NCBI RefSeq assembly: GCF_900115005.1
Contig: NZ_FOUY01000002.1
Coordinates: forward strand, 124,001-188,000
From: Pseudonocardia ammonioxydans
GTDB taxonomy: Bacteria; Actinomycetota; Actinomycetes; Mycobacteriales; Pseudonocardiaceae
Direction: 5' to 3'
Length of the DNA: 64,000 bases
A model generated the notes under the pieces. It was not told the origin of the DNA and did not search any database. It was given only the letters and a program-made list of their open reading frames with translations. Numbering within the stretch: the stretch's first letter is position 1; the number at the start of each line of letters is the position of its first letter. The translations under genes were made by a program, and so were the position numbers. Shown here in pieces: positions 53,173 to 63,494 of the stretch.

Positions 53173-56100
53173 GTGCACCTCAAGTCGCTGACGATGAAGG
53201 GCTTCAAGTCCTTCGCCTCGGCCACCACGCTGCGTCTGGAACCGGGGATCACCTGTGTCGTCGGCCCGAACGGCTCGGGCAAGTCCAACGTCGTGGACGC
53301 GATCAGCTGGGTGCTCGGCGAGCAGGGTGCCAAGGCGTTGCGCGGCGGCAAGATGGAGGACGTCATCTTCGCCGGCACCTCCGGCCGCGCCCCGCTCGGT
53401 CGCGCCGAGGTGACGCTGACAATCGACAACTCCGACGGCGCGTTGCCGATCGACTACTCCGAGGTATCGGTCACCCGGCGGATGTTCCGGGACGGGGCGG
53501 GCGAGTACGAGATCAACGGCTCCCGGGCCCGGCTGCTCGACGTCCAGGAGCTGCTGTCCGACTCGGGTATCGGCCGGGAGATGCACGTGATCGTCGGGCA
53601 GGGGCAGCTCGACGGGGTGCTGCAGTCGAAGCCGGAGGACCGGCGTTCCTACATCGAGGAGGCCGCCGGGGTCCTCAAGCACCGCAAGCGCAAGGAGAAG
53701 GCGCTGCGGAAGCTCGACGCGATGCAGGCGAACCTGACCCGGCTCACCGACCTGACCGCCGAGCTGCGCCGCCAGCTCAAACCGCTCGGCCGGCAGGCCG
53801 AGATCGCCCGCCGGGCTCAGTCGGTGCAGACCGAGCTGCGCGACGCCCGGCTGCGGATCGCGGCCGACGACCTGGTGACGCTGCAGGAGGAGATCACCCG
53901 GGAGCAGGCGGACCAGGAGCAGGCCCGCCGCCGGCGTGCCGAGGCCGAGGAGCAGCTCGCGACCGCCCGGGAACGCCAGCAGGAGCTGGAGACCGCCCTG
54001 GCCGCGGACGCGCCGCGCCTGCAGGTCGCGCAGGACACCTGGTACCAGCTGTCCGCGCTGGCCGAGCGGCTGCGCGGCACCGTGCGCCTCGCCGAGGAAC
54101 GGGTCCGGCACCTGACCTCCTCCGAGGCCGCCGAACGCACCCCCGGCCGCGACCCGGACGAGACCGAGGCCGAGGCCGAGGCGATCGCCGAGCAGGAGGA
54201 GGAGCTCGTCGCCGCCGTCGCCGAGGCGCGTCGCCGGCTCGACGAGGTCGTGCAGGAGAAGGCCGAGCGGGAGCGGACCCTCGCCGCGGCCGAGCGCGAG
54301 CACCTCGCCGCGGTACGGGCGATCGCCGACCGGAAGGCCGGTATCGCGACGCTCGCCGGCAAGGCCGACGCGCTGCGCTCCGGCGTGGCCGCGACCGCCG
54401 AGGAGATCGAGCGGCTCTCCGAGGCGCTCGCCGAGGCCTCGACCCGGACCGAGGAGGCCGAGGCCGAGCTGGAGTCCACCCGGGAGAGCCTCGGCATCGA
54501 ATCCGACGGTCCGGACGGGTCCGGTGGATCCGGTGCCGAGGAGGGGCTCGCCGAGCGGATCGAGCAGGCCGAGGCCGGGCACCGGGCCGCCCGGGAGCGG
54601 GTCGCCGAGCTCGCCGGCGCCGAGCGGGAGGCCGAGCAGCGGCGCGCGCACTGGCGGGCCCGGGTGGAGGCGCTCGAGGTCGGGCTGGTCCGGCGGGACG
54701 GCACCGGCACCCTGCTCGGCACCGGCTCCGACGGGGACGGCGGCGCCGGCGGTGCCGGCGGTGCTGTCGACGGGGTGCTGGGCGCGGTGGCCGAGCTCGT
54801 CGCCGTCGAGCCCGCGGGCCGGACCGCGGTCGCGGCGGCGCTGGGCGAGGTCGGCGAGGGCGTCGCGGTGGCCTCGGTGCCGTCGGCGGCCGCGGCCCTG
54901 CGGGCGCTGCGCGACGGGGACGCCGGTCGGGCCGCGCTGCTCGTCGGTGCCGATCCCGGCCCGGGTTCCGGCGGCGCAGGTTCGGACGGCGCAGGTTCGA
55001 ACGGCGTGGGTTCCGGCGGCGCGGGTTCGGACGGGGCCGCTGCGGTGCCGGTCGCCGTCCCGGACGGTGCGCCACCCGCGGGGCGGTGGGCCGCGTCGCT
55101 GGTCACCGCTCCGCCCAGGCTCGCCCCCGCGCTCGCCGCGTTGCTGGGCGAGGTGGTCGTCGTGGACGACCTGGACGGTGCGGCCGCGGTGCTGACGGCC
55201 CGTCCGGAGCTCACCGCCGTCACCTCCGACGGGGACCTGCTCACCGCGCACACCGCCCGCGGAGGTGCGGATGCGGGCGAGGGGGCCCTGCAGCTGCAGG
55301 CGGCCGTGGACGACGCCGTCACCGAGCGGGACGCCGTCGACGCCGAGCTGGCATCGCTGCGGCCCACCCTCGAGGGCGCCCGCGCCGAGGAGGAGGCCCG
55401 GGCCGCCGACGTGCAGCAGGCCCGCGAGGCCGCCGCCGAGGCCGACAAGCGCCGCGCCGCCGCGGCCGCGCAGCTGGGCCGGCTCGAGCAGGTGGTGACC
55501 TCGGCGCGGGCCGAGGCACAGCGGCTGCGGGAGCGGCGGGACGCGGTGGAGGCCCGCCGCTCGGAGTCGCTGATCGAGCTGGAGGCCGCCGAGCAACAGC
55601 TCTCGGTCGCCGAGGACGTACCCACCGAGGACGAGCCGGACACCGAGTTGCGCGACGAGGCCGCCGAGCGGGTCGAGGAGGTCCGCTCCGAGGAGGTCGA
55701 GTGCCGGCTCGCGCTGCGGACCACGGAGGAGCGGGCCCGCGCCATCGCCGGCAAGGCCGACTCGCTGCGCCGCCAGGCCCAGTCCGAGCGGCAGGCCCGG
55801 GCCCGGGCGGCCGCCGCGGCCGAGGAGCGGGAGCGGGCCTCGGAGATCGCGCGGCTCGTCGTCGAGGCCGGTGCGACGGCCTCGGAACGGATCGAGGTCT
55901 CGCTCGCCACCGCGGCCGCCGAGCGGGACGAGATCCAGGCCGCCCGCGCCGGGCGCGAACGCGCCCACAACGAGGCCCGCGAGGCCACCACCCGGCTCAC
56001 CGCGCTGCTGGAGAAGCTCACCGACGCCGTCCACCGCGACGAGATGGTGCGCCAGCAGACCCGGATGCGGCTGGAGCAGCTGACCGAGAAGATCCTCGCC

Positions 56101-56898
56101 GAGCACGGCATCGGTGCCGACGACCTCGTCGCCGAGTACGGCCCCGACGTGCCGGTACCGCCGTCCGAGGCCGACGTCGCCGAGTACGAGGCGGCCAGGG
56201 AGCGCGGGGAGCAGGTGTCCGCGCCGCCCGCGGTCCCGTACGACCGGGCCACCCAGGAACGGCGCCGGGCGCGGGCCGAGAAGGACCTGTCGCAGCTCGG
56301 CAAGGTCAACCCGCTGGCGTTGGAGGAGTTCGCGGCGCTCGAGGAGCGCTACCGGTTCCTCTCCACCCAGCTCGAGGACCTCAAGAACACCCGCCGCGAC
56401 CTGCTCACCGTGGTCCGGGAGGTCGACGACAAGATCCTCGAGGTCTTCACCACCGCCTACAACGACGTCGCGGCCGAGTTCGAGACCGTGTTCGCGACGC
56501 TGTTCCCCGGCGGTGACGGCCGGCTGGTCCTCACCGACCCGGACGACATGCTCACCACCGGCATCGAGGTGGAGGCCCGCCCGCCGGGCAAGAAGGTGAA
56601 GCGGCTGTCGCTGCTCTCCGGTGGCGAGCGGTCGCTGACGGCGATGGCGCTGCTCGTGGCGATCTTCCGGGCGCGGCCGTCGCCGTTCTACGTGCTCGAC
56701 GAGATCGAGGCCGCCCTCGACGACGTCAACCTGCGCCGGCTCATCTCGCTGATGGAGGAGCTGCGGGCGACCAGCCAGCTGATCGTCATCACCCACCAGA
56801 AGCCGACGATGGAGGTCGCCGACGCGCTCTACGGGGTCTCCATGCGCGGTGACGGGATCACGCAGGTGATCTCGCAGCGGCTGCGGCCCGCGTCGTAG
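53173..56898 (+). CDS. smc: Chromosome segregation protein SMC
   Basis: 1,241-residue condensin subunit that loops and compacts the chromosome. GTG 53173, with TGGAGAG upstream. Walker A GPNGSGKSN is at about 33-41. The first coiled-coil arm runs about 165-500, the hinge about 500-720, the second arm to about 1030. ABC signature LSGGERSLTAMALLVAIF is at about 1148 and Walker B FYVLDEIEAALDD at about 1172. All key ATPase residues are intact. The hinge is enlarged by a tandem repeat that encodes Gly/Ser (see 54964-55038) and by an earlier GDGGAGGAGGA stretch. It precedes ftsY as in mycobacteria. Confidence 0.97.
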   Translation: MHLKSLTMKGFKSFASATTLRLEPGITCVVGPNGSGKSNVVDAISWVLGEQGAKALRGGKMEDVIFAGTSGRAPLGRAEVTLTIDNSDGALPIDYSEVSVTRRMFRDGAGEYEINGSRARLLDVQELLSDSGIGREMHVIVGQGQLDGVLQSKPEDRRSYIEEAAGVLKHRKRKEKALRKLDAMQANLTRLTDLTAELRRQLKPLGRQAEIARRAQSVQTELRDARLRIAADDLVTLQEEITREQADQEQARRRRAEAEEQLATARERQQELETALAADAPRLQVAQDTWYQLSALAERLRGTVRLAEERVRHLTSSEAAERTPGRDPDETEAEAEAIAEQEEELVAAVAEARRRLDEVVQEKAERERTLAAAEREHLAAVRAIADRKAGIATLAGKADALRSGVAATAEEIERLSEALAEASTRTEEAEAELESTRESLGIESDGPDGSGGSGAEEGLAERIEQAEAGHRAARERVAELAGAEREAEQRRAHWRARVEALEVGLVRRDGTGTLLGTGSDGDGGAGGAGGAVDGVLGAVAELVAVEPAGRTAVAAALGEVGEGVAVASVPSAAAALRALRDGDAGRAALLVGADPGPGSGGAGSDGAGSNGVGSGGAGSDGAAAVPVAVPDGAPPAGRWAASLVTAPPRLAPALAALLGEVVVVDDLDGAAAVLTARPELTAVTSDGDLLTAHTARGGADAGEGALQLQAAVDDAVTERDAVDAELASLRPTLEGARAEEEARAADVQQAREAAAEADKRRAAAAAQLGRLEQVVTSARAEAQRLRERRDAVEARRSESLIELEAAEQQLSVAEDVPTEDEPDTELRDEAAERVEEVRSEEVECRLALRTTEERARAIAGKADSLRRQAQSERQARARAAAAAEERERASEIARLVVEAGATASERIEVSLATAAAERDEIQAARAGRERAHNEAREATTRLTALLEKLTDAVHRDEMVRQQTRMRLEQLTEKILAEHGIGADDLVAEYGPDVPVPPSEADVAEYEAARERGEQVSAPPAVPYDRATQERRRARAEKDLSQLGKVNPLALEEFAALEERYRFLSTQLEDLKNTRRDLLTVVREVDDKILEVFTTAYNDVAAEFETVFATLFPGGDGRLVLTDPDDMLTTGIEVEARPPGKKVKRLSLLSGGERSLTAMALLVAIFRARPSPFYVLDEIEAALDDVNLRRLISLMEELRATSQLIVITHQKPTMEVADALYGVSMRGDGITQVISQRLRPAS
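54964..55038 (+). repeat. Five tandem 15-bp units inside the SMC hinge
   Basis: Units close to ggttccggcggcgca encode GSGGA, GSDGA, GSNGV, GSGGA and GSDGA. The insertion is in frame, between RAALLVGADPGP and AAVPVAVPDG of the hinge domain. Confidence 0.9.
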
Positions 56899-56973
56899 GG
56901 GCGGGCGCGCGGCCGGGCCGGACACGCGCGCCGTGATGCCCTGCGCGCCCGTGCACCCGGTCGTGGCAGGGTT

Positions 56974-58935
56974 GTGCGGGTGACCACGCAGACCATCTGG
57001 ATCGTCGTCGCGGTCGTCGTGGCCGTGCTGCTGATCGCCCTGGTCGCCGGGGTGATGATCGCCCGCAAGCGGCGGATCAGCCTGCGCGAGGACGAGCAGC
57101 AGCGCGAGCTCGAGACCGAGAAGGAGCCACCGAGGAAGGGCGGCAGCTACCAGGCCGGCGGTGGCTTCAACTTCTCCTCCGGTACGGCGGCGGCGCCCGA
57201 GCGCCCGCGCGCGCCCGCGGCCCCCGAGGACACCGGGGCCGGGGTGACCGAGCCGGTCGCGCGGCCCGGCACCACCCCGGTCGACGAGACCCCGACCGCC
57301 GACGAGGTGCGCACGCCCCCGGGCGGCACCCCGGTCGTGGGCGGTGCCACCGAGGCCCGCACCCCGCCCGGCGGCATCCCGGTCAGCACCGCGCCGCCGG
57401 TCACCCCGGGTGGGACGCCGAGCAGCCCGACGGTCCCGACCGAGGGCCGGGAGCCGGACGGGCGGGTCATCGACACGGCCGAGGCGAGCAAGGACCCGGC
57501 GACCCGGCAGCTCGCGCGTCCGGACACCGAGGCCACGCAGAACCTGGCCACCGACGGTGGTGCGACCCGGGAGCTGCCGCGGGACCCGTCCGGCACCGGG
57601 GCCACGACGGAGCCGCCGGCCGACACCGCCCCGACAGCCGGCACCGCGCCCACGGACACCGCCCCGAGCACGGACACGACCCCCGCCGCGGACACCGCGC
57701 CTGCCGAGGAGCGCGCCCCGACCAGGGACACGGCGCCGACCAGGGACACAGCGCCGACCAGGGACACGGCGCCGGACACGACGACGGTGCCGGACGTCGA
57801 CACGGTCCCGGACACGGTCACCGGCCCGGTCCCGGACGCCCCGCCGGCGACGGACACGGACACGGTGCCGACGACGGACGCCGGCCCGGTCCCGGACACC
57901 GCGGCGTCCACGGACACCGCAGTGCCCACCGACACCGCAGCGCCCGCCGACACCGCAGCGCCCACCGACACCGCTACCGCGCCGGTCGCCCCGTCCGCCC
58001 CGGAGGAGGAGATCGCTCCCGCCGAGGGCCGCATCGGACGGCTGCGGGGCCGGCTGTCCCGGACCCGCTCCGGCTTCGGGCAGAGCCTGCTCGGCCTGCT
58101 CGGTGCCGGCGACCTCGACGACGAGTCCTGGGAGGACGTCGAGGCCACCCTGCTGCAGGCCGACCTCGGCCCGGAGATGACCGAGGAGGTCGTCGAGAAG
58201 CTGCGCGAGCAGCTCGCCACCCGCGGTGTCCGCACCGCCGACCAGGTCCGCCAGACCCTGCACGACGTCCTGCTCGAGGCCCTGGACACCGGCCAGGACC
58301 GGTCGGTGCACGCGCTGCCGCACGACGGCAGGCCTGCGGTGCTGCTCGTCGTCGGCGTCAACGGCACCGGCAAGACCACCACCACGGGCAAGCTCGCCCG
58401 GGTGCTCGTCGCCGGCGGGCACCGGGTCACGCTCGGCGCCGCGGACACCTTCCGCGCTGCCGCGGCCGAGCAGCTGGTCACCTGGGGGGAGCGCTCCGGC
58501 GCCGGGGTCGTCCGCGGCCCGGAGGGGTCCGACCCGGCCTCGGTCGCGTTCGACGCCGTCAAGCGCGGCACCGACGACGGCGTCGACGCCGTCCTGCTCG
58601 ACACCGCGGGCCGGCTGCACACCAAGACCGGCCTGATGGACGAGCTGGGCAAGGTCAAGCGGGTCGTGGAGAAGCAGGCCCGGGTGGACGAGGTGATCCT
58701 CGTGCTCGACGCCACCACCGGCCAGAACGGGCTCACCCAGGCCCGGGTGTTCGGCGAGGTCGTCGACGTCACCGGGATCGCGCTGACCAAGCTCGACGGC
58801 ACCGCGAAGGGCGGGATCGTGTTCCGTGTGCAGCGCGAGCTCGGCGTCCCGGTGAAGCTGGTCGGGCTCGGCGAGGGCCCGGACGACCTGGCCCCGTTCG
58901 AGCCGAAGGCGTTCGTGGACGCCCTGCTGAACTGA
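56974..58935 (+). CDS. ftsY: Signal recognition particle receptor FtsY
   Basis: 653-residue SRP receptor GTPase that docks ribosome-nascent chains at the membrane. GTG 56974 (GTG 56980 is an alternative). A membrane helix (IWIVVAVVVAVLLIALVAGVMIA-type span) opens the protein, followed by a 320-residue low-complexity linker rich in Thr, Asp, Pro and Ala, which replaces the acidic A domain and contains tandem repeats. The NG domain is complete: helices from GRIGRLRGRLSRTRSGF, P-loop GVNGTGKTTTTGKLA (about 460), DTAGRLHT (about 543) and TKLDGTAKGG (about 605). The stop codon lies inside the first unit of another repeat. The linker is far longer than usual for FtsY (family NG proteins are often 300-500 residues). 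Confidence 0.96.
   Translation: MRVTTQTIWIVVAVVVAVLLIALVAGVMIARKRRISLREDEQQRELETEKEPPRKGGSYQAGGGFNFSSGTAAAPERPRAPAAPEDTGAGVTEPVARPGTTPVDETPTADEVRTPPGGTPVVGGATEARTPPGGIPVSTAPPVTPGGTPSSPTVPTEGREPDGRVIDTAEASKDPATRQLARPDTEATQNLATDGGATRELPRDPSGTGATTEPPADTAPTAGTAPTDTAPSTDTTPAADTAPAEERAPTRDTAPTRDTAPTRDTAPDTTTVPDVDTVPDTVTGPVPDAPPATDTDTVPTTDAGPVPDTAASTDTAVPTDTAAPADTAAPTDTATAPVAPSAPEEEIAPAEGRIGRLRGRLSRTRSGFGQSLLGLLGAGDLDDESWEDVEATLLQADLGPEMTEEVVEKLREQLATRGVRTADQVRQTLHDVLLEALDTGQDRSVHALPHDGRPAVLLVVGVNGTGKTTTTGKLARVLVAGGHRVTLGAADTFRAAAAEQLVTWGERSGAGVVRGPEGSDPASVAFDAVKRGTDDGVDAVLLDTAGRLHTKTGLMDELGKVKRVVEKQARVDEVILVLDATTGQNGLTQARVFGEVVDVTGIALTKLDGTAKGGIVFRVQRELGVPVKLVGLGEGPDDLAPFEPKAFVDALLN
57714..57767 (+). 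repeat. Three tandem 18-bp units in the FtsY linker
   Basis: Units gcgccgaccagggacacg (nearly identical) encode APTRDT three times in a row. Confidence 0.92.
57904..57975 (+). repeat. Four tandem 18-bp units in the FtsY linker
   Basis: Units close to gcgcccaccgacaccgca encode ASTDTA, VPTDTA, APADTA and APTDTA. Confidence 0.9.
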
Positions 58936-58994
58936 ACTCCTGCGGCACTGAACTCCTGCCGCACTGAACTCCTGCGGCACTGAACTCCTGCTGC
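58931..58994 (+). repeat. Four tandem 16-bp units across the ftsY stop codon
   Basis: Units actgaactcctgcggc at 58931, 58947, 58963 and 58979, with one or no differences in each. The first covers the last two codons of ftsY (Asn, TGA), so every copy carries a TGA; because 16 is not a multiple of three the copies place TGA in different frames. Confidence 0.95.
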
Positions 58995-59031
58995 ACGGCG
59001 CGGGTGCCCCGGCACGGGGTGCCCGCGCCGT
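58995..59031 (+). terminator. Strong hairpin terminator after ftsY
   Basis: Arms of 16 bases (58995-59010 and 59016-59031) pair throughout, with two G-U pairs, around a 5-base loop. It directly follows the last repeat unit. Confidence 0.75.
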
Positions 59032-59088
59032 CGTCGTTCCCGGGTGATCCGGTCCGGTAACGCGACCGTCATGCGATCCGGGCAGCTG

Positions 59089-59126
59089 TTAACGGTCGCG
59101 AAACGGTACGGCGCCGGATGCGAAAC
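59089..59126 (+). promoter_or_regulatory. GlnR-type nitrogen box upstream of amtB
   Basis: TTAAC (59089) and GAAAC (59100) are separated by six bases, and a second GAAAC lies exactly 22 bp further on (59122), the register of the actinobacterial GlnR consensus (gTnAc-n6-GaAAc-n6-GtnAC-n6-GAAAc); only the third block is degenerate. A weaker GTAAC/GTCAT pair lies at 59057-59072. Position: 60-100 bp before the amtB start. GlnR control of amtB-glnK-glnD is well known in streptomycetes and related genera. Confidence 0.65.
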
Positions 59127-59186
59127 ACGCGATCAGCATTCTTCCTCCCCAGTCGGGTCCCCGACGGACGTGGGAGGAACGAAACC

Positions 59187-60857
<1,671 letters not shown>

Positions 60858-60943
60858 CCTGCAGCACACAGCACGAGGCGGGCCCGTCGCTGCCGCGGCG
60901 GGCCCGTCACCGTCCGGGAACGGGGAGCGGGTGGGGCGGGACG

Positions 60944-63352
60944 ATGACGGTACTGGGATCGGGCGAGGCGGCGGACCTGGTCGAGGCCAGGTCGGTGCTG
61001 CTGGAGTCCAACGGTCGCAACCACCACGGACCGCAGGCGCTGCGGGACGCCCTGGTCGACCTGCACGACTTCTGGCTCGCCGCCCGGTGCGCGGCCCTCG
61101 GGCTCGGCCGCGCAGGTGGTGCCGGTGGTGGGGTGGCCCTGGTCGCGGTCGGCGCGCTCGGCCGCCGCGAGCTCTGCCCGCACTCCGATCTCGACCTCGT
61201 GCTCCTGCACACCGGCCGCGGCGGCGGTGTCGACACCCTCGCCGAGCAGCTCTGGTACCCGCTGTGGGACGCCGGCATCGGCCTGGACCACGCGGTCCGC
61301 ACCCCCGGACAGGCCGTCCAGGTCGCCGCGACCGACCTGCGCGCGGCGTTCGGGCTGCTCGAGATCCGCCACCTCGGCGGGGACACGGCGCTGTCCGCGC
61401 GGGTGCGCGACGCCGTCCGCAAGGCCTGGCGGGCCGGGATGCGCACCCGGTTCGACGAGATCGCCGGCACGGCCGCCGAGCGGTGGCAGCGCAGCGGCGA
61501 CGTCGCGCACCGGATCGAACCGGACCTCAAGAACGGCCACGGCGGCCTGCGCGACGTCGCCCTGCTCGACGCGCTGGCCGCCGCCCAGCTCGTCGACCGG
61601 CCGCCGGCCGGGATCACCGCCGCGCGCACGCTGCTGCTCGACGTCCGCACCGAGCTGCACCGGCGTTCGGGCCGGGCCCGGGACGTGCTGCGCGCGCAGG
61701 ATGCCGACGACATCGCCACGGCCCTGGACCTCGGTGACCGCTTCGACCTGGCACGCGCCCTGTCCGGTGCCGCCCGCGCGGTCGCGTACGCCGCCGAGGT
61801 CGGGCTGCGGCAGGCCCGCGCGGCCCTGCCGCGCCGTGGTCCGGCCGCGCTGCGCCGCGCACCCGTGCGGCGTCCGCTGGACTCCGGCGTCGTCGAGCAC
61901 GCCGGTGAGGTCGTCCTCGCCCGGGACGCCTCGGCCGCCCGCGACCCGGCACTGGTGCTGCGGGTGGCCGCGGCGGCGGCCCGCACCGGCCTGCCGATCT
62001 CGTCAGCCACCCTGACCCGGCTCGCCGACACCGCCCCCGAGCTGCGGGAACCGTGGCCCCGGGCGGCGCTGGCCGAGCTGCTCGCGCTGCTCGGCACCGG
62101 GCACGCGGCGGTCGGCGTGATCGAGTCGTTGGACCGCGCCGGGCTGTGGGGGCGGCTGTTCCCGGAATGGGGGGCGGTGCGCGACCTGCCACCCCGGGAC
62201 CGCACGCACGTGTGGACCGTCGACCGGCACCTGGTCGAGGTCGCCGCGCAGGCGGCCCGCTCCACCACCCGGGTGGCCCGCCCCGACCTGCTCCTGCTCG
62301 GCGCGCTCACCCACGACATCGGCAAGGGCCGCGGGGAGGACCACTCGGTCGTGGGGGAGTCGGTGGTCCGCCGGATCGGCCCGCGGCTGGGGCTGCGGCC
62401 CGCCGACGTCACCCTGCTCGCCGCGCTCGTCCGCCACCACCTGCTGCTGCCGCACACGGCGACCCGGCGCGACCCCGACGACCCCGCGACCGTCGCCCGG
62501 GTCCTGGCCACGCTGCGCGGGGCCGTCGGGGACGACCGCGCCGTGGTGACCCTGCTGGAGCTGCTCACCGCGCTCGCCGAGGCGGACGCGCTGGGCACCG
62601 GGCCCGGAGTGTGGAGCCCGTGGCGGCGCACCCTGGTCCACGGGCTGTCCGAGCGCTGCCTGGCCGGGCTCGACGGCCGGCCGGTCGGTGAGCCCGGACC
62701 GCCGGACCCGGCGTGCACGGACATGGTCGACGCGGTGGCCGCGGACGGCGTGCCGCAGGTGCGCTTCGCCGGGGGCGAACGGCCGCGCGAGCGGGGCAGT
62801 GACGACGTCGCGACCGTCGCCGTCGCGCTCCCGGACCGCCGCGGCTCGCTCTCCGCCACGGCCGGGGTGCTGGCGCTGCACTCGCTGCAGGTGCACACCG
62901 CCGACCTCGTGACCGGGCGCGGCGTCGTCCTGCTGAGCTTCGCGGTGACCCCGCGGTTCGGGGGCCTGCCCGACCCGGCGCTGGTCCGCTCGGACCTGGT
63001 CCGGGTGCTGGCCGGGTCGCTGCCGCTCGGCGAGGCGCTGGCCCGCAAGGAACGCGACTACGCCCCGGCCGCCCCGGAAGTGGAGCGGACCGCCCCGCCC
63101 CGGGTGCTGTGGTTCGACGACGAGGCCACCGGCGCGGTGGTGCTCGAGCTGCGCGGCACCGACCGGATCGGGTTGCTGCACCACGTCACCGCCGCCCTCG
63201 AACGGTGCGGGACCGACCTGGTGTGGGCCCGGGTGGAGACGCTCGGCTCGTCGGTGGTCGACGCCTTCGGGATCGCCGGGTCCCCGGACGGGCCAACCCG
63301 CACCCGGATCGAACGGTCGGTGCTCGCCGCCGCCGCGGAGCGCGCCCGTTAG
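60944..63352 (+). CDS. glnD: PII nucleotidylyltransferase / removing enzyme
   Basis: 802 residues from ATG 60944; GTG 60931 is an alternative. Nucleotidyltransferase motif GALGRRELCPHSDLDLVLL is at about 68-86. GlnD signature DLKNGHGGLRDV is at about 195; the HD hydrolase motif LTHDIGKGRGEDHS is at about 453; two ACT domains occupy the last 180 residues (ending in VTAALERCGTDLVWARVETLG). All catalytic motifs are intact. The enzyme modifies PII according to glutamine level; in actinobacteria it adenylylates rather than uridylylates. The stop codon is inside a tandem repeat (63332-63432). A direct repeat of ggcgggcccgtc occurs in the gap before the gene. Confidence 0.95.
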   Translation: MTVLGSGEAADLVEARSVLLESNGRNHHGPQALRDALVDLHDFWLAARCAALGLGRAGGAGGGVALVAVGALGRRELCPHSDLDLVLLHTGRGGGVDTLAEQLWYPLWDAGIGLDHAVRTPGQAVQVAATDLRAAFGLLEIRHLGGDTALSARVRDAVRKAWRAGMRTRFDEIAGTAAERWQRSGDVAHRIEPDLKNGHGGLRDVALLDALAAAQLVDRPPAGITAARTLLLDVRTELHRRSGRARDVLRAQDADDIATALDLGDRFDLARALSGAARAVAYAAEVGLRQARAALPRRGPAALRRAPVRRPLDSGVVEHAGEVVLARDASAARDPALVLRVAAAAARTGLPISSATLTRLADTAPELREPWPRAALAELLALLGTGHAAVGVIESLDRAGLWGRLFPEWGAVRDLPPRDRTHVWTVDRHLVEVAAQAARSTTRVARPDLLLLGALTHDIGKGRGEDHSVVGESVVRRIGPRLGLRPADVTLLAALVRHHLLLPHTATRRDPDDPATVARVLATLRGAVGDDRAVVTLLELLTALAEADALGTGPGVWSPWRRTLVHGLSERCLAGLDGRPVGEPGPPDPACTDMVDAVAADGVPQVRFAGGERPRERGSDDVATVAVALPDRRGSLSATAGVLALHSLQVHTADLVTGRGVVLLSFAVTPRFGGLPDPALVRSDLVRVLAGSLPLGEALARKERDYAPAAPEVERTAPPRVLWFDDEATGAVVLELRGTDRIGLLHHVTAALERCGTDLVWARVETLGSSVVDAFGIAGSPDGPTRTRIERSVLAAAAERAR

Positions 63353-63432
63353 CCCTGCCGCGGAGCGCGGCCCGGCAGCCCTGCCGCGGAGCGAGCCCGG
63401 TAGCGCCGCCGCGGAGCGCGCCCGGCAGCGCT
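63332..63432 (+). repeat. Four tandem 25-26 bp units across the glnD stop codon
   Basis: Units starting at 63332, 63357, 63383 and 63408, all opening gccgcggagcg, followed by a partial fifth copy at 63433. The first contains the last codons of glnD and its TAG; later copies carry TAG or the variant CAG in that place. Confidence 0.9.
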
Positions 63433-63494
63433 GCCACGAACCGGACACGCGGCGTGAGCGGAACGATCCGCCGATCCCGACCGTTTCCCCGCAC

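Noticed and set aside
52597..58980. A minus-strand open frame of over 2,100 codons opposite smc and ftsY.
   Set aside because: Its residues reflect the antisense of high-GC codons; smc and ftsY on the plus strand carry all family motifs.
60878..60912. A terminator between glnK and glnD, from two copies of ggcgggcccgtc.
   Set aside because: The copies are direct repeats; pairing is possible only through the short GGGCCC palindrome, too weak to call.
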